A stretch of DNA of 64,000 bases from the NCBI RefSeq assembly GCF_004345645.1, contig NZ_SLWS01000004.1:744001-808000 (forward strand), read 5' to 3'. The position numbers and the translations under genes are program-made. Below, in pieces: positions 25,590 to 33,415 of this stretch. Origin of the DNA: Actinocrispum wychmicini (GTDB lineage: Bacteria > Actinomycetota > Actinomycetes > Mycobacteriales > Pseudonocardiaceae). Numbering within the stretch: the stretch's first letter is position 1; the number at the start of each line of letters is the position of its first letter. The notes beneath the pieces were generated by a model. That model worked only from the letters and a program-made list of their open reading frames with translations, was not told the origin of the DNA and ran no database searches.

Positions 25590-27478
25590 TCTACACGTTC
25601 GACCCGCTCGTGCCGCGTCCGATCGACGACCCGACCGAGGTGCCGCTGGGCCCGCTCACGCCCGAGCAGCTGGTCCTGCTGGACGAGGCGAAGATCTTCG
25701 CCGGACCACGCGACCCAGCCGACAGGCCCGCGTGGCGCGAGCGTTTGCGCTTGTGGCGGGAGGACGCGCGGAATCGCCACGCGTACACAGGAGCCGCGTA
25801 CGACCGCCCAGGTGCGGCCTGGGCGGCGCGTTGTCACACGGTTGCGCAGGTGTGGCTGTGGGACGAACTGCTGTATTCCTTTGAGCAACATCGATTCACT
25901 CCCGAACGCTTCCTCGCCGACGCACAAGAGCGATTCGGCGGGCTGGACGCGGTCGTGCTGTGGCACGCGTATCCCGTGATCGGTCTGGACGACCGCAACC
26001 AGTGGGATTTCTACCGTGACGTCCCGGGTCTGACGGATCTTGTGGACACACTGCATGACGCGGGTCTGCACGTGTTCGTCGACTACAACCCCTGGGACGC
26101 CGGCGAGGACGACCTCACCGAACTCGCCTCGCTCGTCGCTGACCTTGGTGCGGACGGGGTTTTCTTGGACACCCTGAAGAAGGCCGAGCCGGCGTTCGTC
26201 GAACGGCTGGAGCGGGCGCGGCCGGGGATCGTGCTCGAAGGCGAGTCCAAGCTGGCGGTCGAACGCATCGAGGACCACGCGTGTTCGTGGGCCCAGTTCT
26301 TCGCCGATTCCCCGGTGCCGGGCGTGCTGCGTGCCCACTGGTACGAGCGGCGGCACATGCAGCACCACGTCCGGCGCTGGCACCGCGATCACTCCGAGGA
26401 ACTGCAATCGGCCTGGCTCAATGGAGTCGGCGTCATGGTGTGGGAGGTCGTTTTCGGCGTGTGGGTCGGCTGGTCGTTGCGTGACGCCGCGACCGTGCGG
26501 CGGATGGTCGCCGTCCAACGCGCCGCCGCCGACCTGTTGCTGCACGGCACATGGACACCCCTCGCCGAGCTTTCCCCAGAAGCCGAAGCAGCCGGCGTCT
26601 ACGCGTCAAGCTGGGAACTTGACGGGGTGACACTGTGGACGGTCGTGAACCGTGGTGAGACGGACTATCACGGACCTGTGGTAGCAAAGGCGATCGACCT
26701 CCTCGACGGTGTTCCGGCGCGTGGGATCGGCGCGTTCGTCTCCGACAGGCTGGACGGATTCCGTAGCGTGCCACACAATCCTGATGCCCGTTTCCCGCAT
26801 CGACTCGCGGCCCGTAAGTCGCACAGAGCGACGACTGGCGAGCCCGAGCCGGATGCCGTGGTCGTTCCCGCCGGGCCCTACGTGCTCACAGTGCGGTATC
26901 GGGCTCGGGAAACCGGCATGTACCAGGGCGCGCCCTATGTCGACGAGTGGAAGCCGTTGCCGCCCAGGCTGCACGACGCGCGAACTCTGCAACGCGACGG
27001 TGTACTCACCTCCGCTGTGGCCGTTGGCGCGAGCGAGGTCACGAACGCCGAGTTCGCCGAGTTCCTTGACACCACAGGCTACCAACCTGAATATCCACAC
27101 CGGTTTCTCGCGCACTGGGCGAACCGCCGCGCAAACGAGCCGGTGACCTTTGTGGACATCGAGGATGCTCGGGCCTACTGTGCGTGGCGAGGCGGGCGGT
27201 TGCCGACTGAGGACGAATGGCAGCTCGCGGGCGAAACCGGTCGCCTGCGCCGCGGCGAGCCGGCCGTGTGGAACTGGACGGAGAGCGAGCATTCCGACGG
27301 GCGGACGCGGTTCGTGATGCTGAAGGGCGGCAGCGATCACCGGTCCGAGGGCTCGGACTGGTACGTCGAAGGCGGGCGTCAGGATCCTGACTACACGGTC
27401 AAACTGCTCCTGCCGGGGTTGGGTTTGGCGCGTAGCGCGACCGTCGGTTTCCGGTGTGCGTGGGAGGTGCGCTCATGA
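25586..27478 (+). CDS. TIM-barrel-like domain fused to formylglycine-generating-enzyme-like (SUMF1) domain
   Basis: 630 residues from ATG 25586 (4-nt overlap with the ribokinase gene). Residues ~80-330 read like a glycoside-hydrolase TIM barrel: VVLWHAYPVIGLDDRNQWDFY, GLHVFVDYNPWD, GADGVFLDTLKKAEP and VLEGESKLAVER sit at successive strand ends, but I cannot assign a GH family. After a linker, residues ~510-630 form an FGE-sulfatase/SUMF1 fold (SEVTNAEFAEFLDTTGYQPE, DARAYCAWRGGRLPTEDEWQLAGE, TVGFRCAWEVRS). Only one of the two copper-site cysteines of true FGE is present, so formylglycine formation is doubtful; a sugar-binding or non-haem oxygenase role is possible. Confidence 0.7.
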   Translation: MIYTFDPLVPRPIDDPTEVPLGPLTPEQLVLLDEAKIFAGPRDPADRPAWRERLRLWREDARNRHAYTGAAYDRPGAAWAARCHTVAQVWLWDELLYSFEQHRFTPERFLADAQERFGGLDAVVLWHAYPVIGLDDRNQWDFYRDVPGLTDLVDTLHDAGLHVFVDYNPWDAGEDDLTELASLVADLGADGVFLDTLKKAEPAFVERLERARPGIVLEGESKLAVERIEDHACSWAQFFADSPVPGVLRAHWYERRHMQHHVRRWHRDHSEELQSAWLNGVGVMVWEVVFGVWVGWSLRDAATVRRMVAVQRAAADLLLHGTWTPLAELSPEAEAAGVYASSWELDGVTLWTVVNRGETDYHGPVVAKAIDLLDGVPARGIGAFVSDRLDGFRSVPHNPDARFPHRLAARKSHRATTGEPEPDAVVVPAGPYVLTVRYRARETGMYQGAPYVDEWKPLPPRLHDARTLQRDGVLTSAVAVGASEVTNAEFAEFLDTTGYQPEYPHRFLAHWANRRANEPVTFVDIEDARAYCAWRGGRLPTEDEWQLAGETGRLRRGEPAVWNWTESEHSDGRTRFVMLKGGSDHRSEGSDWYVEGGRQDPDYTVKLLLPGLGLARSATVGFRCAWEVRS

Positions 27479-28683
27479 CGGTGTCCCGTGATCCCGCTGT
27501 GGGCGCGCTCGCCGGGCTTCGTGTCGTCGACGCGTCAACGCTTTTCGCCGGCCCGATGACCGCGATGCACCTCGGTGACATGGGTGCGGACGTGATCAAA
27601 GTGGAGCATCCCGACAAGCCTGACCCGTCGCGTACCCATGGCGCGGCGAAGGACGGTGTCAACCTGTGGTGGAAGACGCTCGGCCGGAACAAGCGCACGG
27701 TCACGGCGAACCTCGGCCATCCCGGCGGACGTGAGGTGTTCCTCGCTCTCGCCGCCGAAGCGGACATCGTCATTGAGAACTTCCGGCCGGGCACGTTGGA
27801 GCGATGGGGACTGGGCTACGACGAGCTGTCGGCCCACAACCCAGGGCTCGTGCTGGCTCGTGTCACAGGTTTCGGGCAGGTCGGGCCGTACCGGTCACGG
27901 CCCGGTTTCGGCACCCTGGCCGAGGCGATGAGCGGGTTCGCGGCGATGACCGGGGACCCGGACGGACCGCCGACCCTGCCGCCGTTCGCGCTCGCGGACG
28001 GCATCGCGTCGCTCGCCACCGCGTACGCGATCATGGTCGCGCTCGCGGCACGTGAACGGTCAGGGCATGGCCAGGTCGTCGACATCGCGATCATCGAGCC
28101 GATCCTGGCGATGCTCGGCCCGCAGATCACGCGCTGGGACCAGCTGCGTACCGTGGAGCCGCGCACAGGCAACCGCTCCACGAACAACGCACCACGCAAC
28201 ACTTATCGCACCCGGGACGGACAGTGGGTCGCGGTGTCCACTTCGGCCCAGTCGATCGCCGAGCGCGTCGTCCGGCTCGTCGGCCGGCCGGATCTCGTTG
28301 CCGAGCCGTGGTTCGCGAGCGGCGCCGACCGGGCGCGGCACGCCGACGAACTCGACGAAGCCGTCGGCGGCTGGATCGCGCAGCGCACCCGCGCCGAGGT
28401 CGTCGAGGCCTTCGAGGAAGCGCAGGCGGCGGTCGCGCCGATCTACGACGCGTCCGACATCGTCGCGGATCCGCAGTTCCAAGCGATCGGCACGATGCAT
28501 GAGATCGAAGACCCCGAACTAGGCCCGACACTGATGCAGAGCCCGTTCTTCCGGCTGTCGGACAACGACGGCGTCATCCAGTTCGCCGGACGGCCGCACG
28601 GCGTAGACACCGACGCGATCCTGGACGAACTGGGCTTCTCGGCCACGCGGGTCGCCGAACTCCGCGAGCAGGGTGCGATATGA
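27475..28683 (+). CDS. CoA-transferase family III (CaiB/BaiF type)
   Basis: 402 residues from ATG 27475 (ATGA overlap). LAGLRVVDASTLFAGPMTAMHLGDMGADVIKVE is the diagnostic N-terminus, and the Asp in GQVVDIAIIEPILAMLG occupies the catalytic position. Transfers CoA from a donor thioester to a carboxylate. In this operon it would activate an acid derived from the imported compound before the CitE-like lyase acts. Confidence 0.92.
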   Translation: MTVSRDPAVGALAGLRVVDASTLFAGPMTAMHLGDMGADVIKVEHPDKPDPSRTHGAAKDGVNLWWKTLGRNKRTVTANLGHPGGREVFLALAAEADIVIENFRPGTLERWGLGYDELSAHNPGLVLARVTGFGQVGPYRSRPGFGTLAEAMSGFAAMTGDPDGPPTLPPFALADGIASLATAYAIMVALAARERSGHGQVVDIAIIEPILAMLGPQITRWDQLRTVEPRTGNRSTNNAPRNTYRTRDGQWVAVSTSAQSIAERVVRLVGRPDLVAEPWFASGADRARHADELDEAVGGWIAQRTRAEVVEAFEEAQAAVAPIYDASDIVADPQFQAIGTMHEIEDPELGPTLMQSPFFRLSDNDGVIQFAGRPHGVDTDAILDELGFSATRVAELREQGAI

Positions 28684-29510
28684 GCACCGCGCCTCCGCTC
28701 ACCCTGCTTTACGTCCCCGCCGACCGGCCCGACCGGGTGGCCAAGGCGTTGACCTCCGAAGCCGACGTCGTCCTCGTGGATCTTGAGGACGCCGTGGCGC
28801 CTTCGCGGAAAGACGAGGCACGAGCAACCCTGCGACTGCTCACTGAGACATCGCGCCCAGTGCAGGTCCGCATCAATCACGCGAGCACTCCATGGCACAG
28901 CGACGACATCGCCGCCATCGCCCGATTGCCGCTCGCGGTGGGTGCGCGGATTCCGAAGGTCGAGTCACCTGACGAGGTGCACGCGCTGGCCGACGCGTTG
29001 CCGGGGCGCGCGTTGCACCTGCTGATCGAATCGGCACTGGGTGTCGAACGGGCGTTGGCGATCGCCACGGCGTCGCCGCAGGTCACGTCGATCGGGTTGG
29101 GCGAGGCCGACCTGCGGTCGGATCTTCGGGTGGCCGACGACACCGGGCTGACCTGGGCACGAAGCCGGATCATCGTCGCGGCGCGGGCCGCCCGCCTGCC
29201 ACCGCCCGTCATGTCCGCCTACCCGAACGTGCGCGATCTCGACGGGCTGGCGGCCTCCTGCCGGGCCGGCCGCGCGCTCGGCTTCCGTGGCCGTACCGCG
29301 ATCCACCCCGCACAACTGGACACGATCCGAGCCGCCTTCCTCCCGACGGCCGACGAGATCGAACGTGCCCGGGAGGTGATGGCCCGCCTGGACAACGCGA
29401 TCACGGCCGGCGTCGGCGCGATCGCGTTGGCCGACGGTACATTCCTCGACGTCGCCATGGTCGAACAGGCCCGGACCGTCCTCGCCCTCGCCGATCCGGA
29501 CGAACTGTGA
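28680..29510 (+). CDS. HpcH/HpaI-family CitE-like CoA-ester lyase
   Basis: 276 residues, ATGA overlap with the CoA-transferase gene. VDLEDAVAPSRKDEAR, IPKVESPDEV, LIESALGVERALAIA, SIGLGEADLRSDL and GRTAIHPAQLDTIRAAF are the metal- and CoA-binding motifs of citrate-lyase-beta/malyl-CoA-lyase-like proteins. Predicted to split a 3-hydroxyacyl-CoA into acetyl- or propionyl-CoA plus an oxo-acid. Last gene of the operon. Confidence 0.88.
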   Translation: MSTAPPLTLLYVPADRPDRVAKALTSEADVVLVDLEDAVAPSRKDEARATLRLLTETSRPVQVRINHASTPWHSDDIAAIARLPLAVGARIPKVESPDEVHALADALPGRALHLLIESALGVERALAIATASPQVTSIGLGEADLRSDLRVADDTGLTWARSRIIVAARAARLPPPVMSAYPNVRDLDGLAASCRAGRALGFRGRTAIHPAQLDTIRAAFLPTADEIERAREVMARLDNAITAGVGAIALADGTFLDVAMVEQARTVLALADPDEL

Positions 29511-29563
29511 GCGACCGCCAGTCGGTCCGACCGGTGGAATCCCGTTGCGCTGTCCGGGTCCCG

Positions 29564-29577
29564 TATGATCCGGGATG
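29564..29577 (+). promoter_or_regulatory. -10 box and leaderless start of the ubiquitin-like cluster
   Basis: TATGAT at 29564-29569 is a near-consensus -10 element, 7 nt before GTG 29577. There is no Shine-Dalgarno, so the transcript probably begins at the GTG. The -35 region is not clear. It gives the following cluster its own promoter, 54 bp after the CitE-like stop. Confidence 0.55.
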
Positions 29578-29882
29578 TGGCGCAGATCGGGTTGGTCGAG
29601 GCGATCGAGCAGGTTCGTGCTGAGCTGGTCGACGCGGTCGCCGCTGGGCGAGGTGCGGACATCCAGTTCCCCGTCGGGCAGGTGACGCTGCAGTTCCAGG
29701 TCGGACTGACCAGGTCGGACGACACGGACGGGAAGCTCAAGCTGTGGATCCTGGAGCTCGGCTCGGCGGAGAAGTACGCGGAGCAGTCGGTGCAGACCAT
29801 TTCGGTCGTTCTCGAACCGCCGGTTGACGCCCAGGGGCGTCCGATCACGGTCTCGGCCGAGTCCGCGGACCTGCCGGGGTAG
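29577..29882 (+). CDS. TRYPCO2-family protein (trypsin-co-occurring domain 2)
   Basis: About 101 residues from GTG 29577; ATG 29565 is in frame but lies inside the -10 box. AQIGLVEAIEQVRAELVDAVAAG, DIQFPVGQVTLQFQVGLTRS and KLKLWILELG are the conserved blocks of TRYPCO2, a small domain found beside trypsin-like/STAND conflict proteins. Its biochemical job is not known; an adaptor or effector is likely. The C-terminus ends ADLPG, so a terminal glycine is exposed, which is notable beside an E1/E2 pair. Stop and next start are 3 bp apart. Confidence 0.82.
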   Translation: MAQIGLVEAIEQVRAELVDAVAAGRGADIQFPVGQVTLQFQVGLTRSDDTDGKLKLWILELGSAEKYAEQSVQTISVVLEPPVDAQGRPITVSAESADLPG

Positions 29883-29885
29883 GCC

Positions 29886-31445
29886 GTGATTCCGCTGCGT
29901 GACCGGGTTGTCGAGGTACTGGCGGACCGTGGGCCGGCCGCCGCGCGGCGGTGGAACGTGGGTTCCGGGTTCCTGATCCGGGACCGGGTGGTCCTCACCG
30001 CGGCCCATGTGGTGGCCGACGGAACTCTCGCCGTCCGCGGGCTGCACGACGGTGGGAAAGTGTTGTGGCCGGCCCGTATCCGGTTGCTGGGTGACCAGGC
30101 GGACCTCGCGCTGCTGGACGTGGACGGCGGTCCCGACGCGGTGCCGCCGATCGAGTTCGTCCGAATAGGACGGACTGGTGCCGAGGTCGTGGACGGCTGC
30201 TGGGCGGTGGGTTTCCCGGAGTTCAAGACCATCGACGTGGGCGGCGGTGCCCCGGTCCGGGAGACCGTGCACCTCTCCGGCGAGATCCGGACGGCCGAGG
30301 ACCTGCACTCGGATCTGCTGACCCTGCACGTGTCGAACATGCCGAAGGAGATGGCCCAAGGGTCACCATGGTCCGGTGTCTCCGGGGCGGCCGTGGTGGC
30401 GGACGGCCGGATCGTGGGCGTGTTGACGGCTCATCCCGTGCGGGCCGGGCAGTCCGCACTCACCTTGACGCCGATCACCCACGTGAGCCGGCTGGCCGAC
30501 GCCACGGACTGGTGGCGGGCACTGAATGTGGACGGGACACAGCTGCCGGTGTTGCCCCGGCCGGCACCGCTGCGGATCGGCACCATTCCGGATGTCCCGG
30601 CGCACCACCAACATCGGGCGTACGCCACCGAACTGGCCGAGGCGATGAAGCGCGCGGGCACGGTCGTCCTGAGCCCGCAGCGACACGGGCTCGGCGGAGT
30701 CGGCAAGACACAGCTCGCCGCGTCGTACGCCCGGATGTTGTGGGACGCCTCGGAAATCGACCTGGTCGTGTGGATCACGGCCACGGACCGGGAATCCGTC
30801 CAGGACGGCTACGTGGCGGCCGCGGGGAAGCTGCGGACCGACTCGTTCTCCCGGTGGCTGGCGGCGGCCGACCACCGCTGGCTCGTGGTCATCGACGACC
30901 TCGCCGACGAACGCCACATGGCCGGGCTGTGGCCGCCGCCGAACGGCAAGGTCGTCGTCACCACCAGCCACTGGGGCGCCCTGGCCGATCGGGACGACGT
31001 CGAAGTGATCGAGGTCGGCCCGTTCTCGCCGGAGGACGCTCAGGCCTACCTGGTCTCCCAGTTGGGTGTCACATCCGAGCAGGCCGACGAGTTCGCGTGC
31101 CATCTCGATTTCCAACCCCTGGCCCTCGACCAGGCTGTGTCGTACATCCGGGCGCACAGCCTGGACTACGCCCAGTACAAGGAGCGGTTCGACGAGCGTC
31201 GCCGCCGCCTGCCGAGACTGTTGCGCGGCGATGGCGCACCCGCTGACCTGCAGCGTTCCACGGTGGCCGTGACCTGGTCCCTGGCAGTGGAACGCGGCCA
31301 GGGCCAGGGTCTGTCGGTGTCCCGGTACGAACTGACCACCACCCTGGACGGCACGCAGACGATCCGGCTGGACTTCAACGACGGACTGCTGACCCCGGAC
31401 TTGCTCGAAGGGATGTTGCGGCGCAGGGGGCTCGGCGATGCCTGA
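29886..31445 (+). CDS. Trypsin-like serine protease fused to NB-ARC/STAND NTPase
   Basis: 519 residues, GTG start. Residues 1-210 are a chymotrypsin-fold protease: H41 (LTAAHVV), D73 (QADLALLD) and S166 (GVSGAAV) form the triad. Residues ~240-440 are an NB-ARC-type NTPase: Walker A GLGGVGKT (268-275), Walker B LVVIDDLA (333-340), and FQPLAL in place of the GxP motif. The polypeptide stops soon after VTWSLAVER, where relatives continue into a helical and TPR region; here a TPR protein is encoded by the next gene, overlapping by 8 nt. Works like an NLR: ligand sensing, nucleotide switch, protease output (inferred). Confidence 0.88.
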   Translation: MIPLRDRVVEVLADRGPAAARRWNVGSGFLIRDRVVLTAAHVVADGTLAVRGLHDGGKVLWPARIRLLGDQADLALLDVDGGPDAVPPIEFVRIGRTGAEVVDGCWAVGFPEFKTIDVGGGAPVRETVHLSGEIRTAEDLHSDLLTLHVSNMPKEMAQGSPWSGVSGAAVVADGRIVGVLTAHPVRAGQSALTLTPITHVSRLADATDWWRALNVDGTQLPVLPRPAPLRIGTIPDVPAHHQHRAYATELAEAMKRAGTVVLSPQRHGLGGVGKTQLAASYARMLWDASEIDLVVWITATDRESVQDGYVAAAGKLRTDSFSRWLAAADHRWLVVIDDLADERHMAGLWPPPNGKVVVTTSHWGALADRDDVEVIEVGPFSPEDAQAYLVSQLGVTSEQADEFACHLDFQPLALDQAVSYIRAHSLDYAQYKERFDERRRRLPRLLRGDGAPADLQRSTVAVTWSLAVERGQGQGLSVSRYELTTTLDGTQTIRLDFNDGLLTPDLLEGMLRRRGLGDA

Positions 31446-32445
31446 GAACCACCCCGCCCTGGCGCGGTTCCGCCAGCTGGCCACCGACGACCCGCAGCGC
31501 CATGGCGCGGAGTTCGCCGTCCTCCTCGCGGACGCCGGCCTGAATCTGCTGGATTCGGGCCGCTGGGAGGAGTCACTCGGCTTCCTCGACGAGGCCGACC
31601 ACTACACCAGCCTCCTGAAGCCCGGAGTCTCGAAGACCAGGTCGATCCGCAAGCCCAAACTGGTCAAGCAGGGAGCTTCGGCGAAGGCCGTCGACCTCCT
31701 GCTGGACGCCTCGGACATCCTGCCGGCCGGGCACGCGCTGCGGGCCGCCGTGAAGTCGAGGTTGGGCGAACGGGCGCTGTCCCGGTTCGAGACCACCGGC
31801 GACCCCAGCGAACTGGACAGCGGGATCACCCTGCTCACCCAGGCGGTGCGCGAGATCCCCGACGATCACCACGACCGGCCCGGACTGCTGTCCAACCAGG
31901 GAGCCGCCCTGCGGACCCGGTTCAACCACACGGGTGACATCGCGGATCTCGACAAGGCCGTCAGCTCGTTCCGGGACGCGGTGGCCGTACCGGAACCGCA
32001 CGTGGTCGCCCTGTCGAACCTGGGCGCGGCTTTGCTGACCCGTTACCAGGTCCGGGGCGGGGACGGCGACCGGACCGAGGCCATCGATCTCCTGCTGCGC
32101 GCCGTCGCGATGACCGCGCCCGATTCGCCCGACCGGGCGGTTCTGCTGTCGGGCGTGGCACAGGCGATGTTCGCCGGGGGAGACCTGCGGGGAGCGCTTT
32201 TCGCCTGCCGGGAGGCGTTGACAATCCGGGCGCGGACGCTTGGCCCCGATCACCCGGACACGTTGACCAACCAGCACAACCTGGCGGTGACCCTCGCCGC
32301 GCTCGGTGACCTCGGGTCGGCCAGGGCGGTGTTCGACGAGGTTGTCGCCCAGCGCGCCCGGATACTCGGCCCCGGCGACCCGGACACCTTGACCAGTCAA
32401 GAACTTCTGGCCGCGGTCGTGACCGACCTGGGCGACGATGAGTGA
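31438..32445 (+). CDS. TPR-repeat protein (sensor partner of the protease-NTPase)
   Basis: 335 residues; ATG 31438 overlaps the preceding stop by 8 nt. Helical throughout, with repeats such as LADAGLNLLDSGRWEESLGFLDEA, LSNQGAALRTRFNHTGDIADLDKAVSSF and the C-terminal GPDHPDTLTNQHNLAVTLAALGDLGSARAVFDEVV / GPGDPDTLTSQELLA pair, the kinesin-light-chain-like TPR seen at the C-terminus of NB-ARC-TPR proteins. I read it as the detached sensor of the upstream NTPase. Also overlaps the E1 gene by 8 nt. Confidence 0.85.
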   Translation: MPENHPALARFRQLATDDPQRHGAEFAVLLADAGLNLLDSGRWEESLGFLDEADHYTSLLKPGVSKTRSIRKPKLVKQGASAKAVDLLLDASDILPAGHALRAAVKSRLGERALSRFETTGDPSELDSGITLLTQAVREIPDDHHDRPGLLSNQGAALRTRFNHTGDIADLDKAVSSFRDAVAVPEPHVVALSNLGAALLTRYQVRGGDGDRTEAIDLLLRAVAMTAPDSPDRAVLLSGVAQAMFAGGDLRGALFACREALTIRARTLGPDHPDTLTNQHNLAVTLAALGDLGSARAVFDEVVAQRARILGPGDPDTLTSQELLAAVVTDLGDDE

Positions 32446-33415
32446 GCGGTTCGCCAGGCACGACCTGGTTCCCGGCTGGCGCCAGGACCGGCTCGGCTCG
32501 ACGACCGCGGTGATCGTCGGCGTCGGCGCGCTGGGCAACGAGGTCGCGCGAACGCTTGCCATGGCGGGCATCGGTCACCTGGTGCTGTGCGACCCGGACG
32601 TGGTGGCCGAGTCGAACCTGAGCCGGACAGTCCTGTTCCGCGCCAGGGACATCGGCCGGAACAAGGTCGACGCGGCAGCTGAGGCGCTCGCGGACCTCGC
32701 GCCCGCCGTCAAGGTGCGGACAGTCGCCGCGCCGCACCTCAACGGCCTCGGGCTGGCCGGATTGCGGGACGCGGACCTGGTGGTCAGCTGCCTGGACAGC
32801 ATGGCCGCGCGGATCGCTCTCACGGCCCGCTGCAACGCGGTCCGAACGCGACTGGTCGACGCCGGTACCCACCCGTGGGGCGGTCAGGTCACTTACGTGG
32901 CGCCTGGGGGAGCGTGCCTGGCTTGTGGGCTGACCGATCGTGAACGTGCCGTGGTCGACGATCCGTGGAGCTGCGACGAGCCGGTCGCGGATGTGGCGGC
33001 GGGGGCGTCGGCACCGATTTCCGCGTTGCTCGGAGCCTGGCAGACCACCGTGGCCCTGAGAGTCCTTTTTGGACTACGCTTGGCCGGCAACACGTTGCGC
33101 GTCGAGTCGACCGGAGTGGTCGAGCCCGTGACACGGTCACAGGACCCGGAGTGTCCGCTGCACGAGTGGCTGGACCCGGACGACGTGGAACCGCTCGGCG
33201 AGGTCGAGACCGCCGGAGACGTGGTGAAGCGGCTCGCCCCCGAGGAGGAGGCGTTCACCTGGACCAGTCTCCCCGGCGGCACGACGCTGGTGCGCACGGC
33301 GGATCCGTCCGCTCAACTGGTGGATCTGGGCGTGGCAGGCGATGAGATCCTACCCGTCGCGCGGCGAGGTGAACGTACTGTGACCAGGTATCTTGAACTG
33401 GGGAGGCTGCGGTGA
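32438..33415 (+). CDS. ThiF-family E1-like activating enzyme
   Basis: 325 residues. The Rossmann ATP site is VIVGVGALGNEVA (G28, G30, G33), with D52, N60/R63 (SNLSRT), K76 and D120 (CLDS) in the usual adenylation positions. C179 (PWSCDE) aligns by context with the catalytic thioester Cys of MoeB/ThiF/E1 proteins. C160-x2-C163 and C239-x2-H242 could bind zinc (CxxC...CxxH). Such enzymes adenylate the C-terminal glycine of a ubiquitin-like protein and pass it on. The next gene encodes E2 and JAMM domains, so E1 function in a conjugation cascade is the natural reading. 4-nt overlap downstream. Confidence 0.9.
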   Translation: MSERFARHDLVPGWRQDRLGSTTAVIVGVGALGNEVARTLAMAGIGHLVLCDPDVVAESNLSRTVLFRARDIGRNKVDAAAEALADLAPAVKVRTVAAPHLNGLGLAGLRDADLVVSCLDSMAARIALTARCNAVRTRLVDAGTHPWGGQVTYVAPGGACLACGLTDRERAVVDDPWSCDEPVADVAAGASAPISALLGAWQTTVALRVLFGLRLAGNTLRVESTGVVEPVTRSQDPECPLHEWLDPDDVEPLGEVETAGDVVKRLAPEEEAFTWTSLPGGTTLVRTADPSAQLVDLGVAGDEILPVARRGERTVTRYLELGRLR

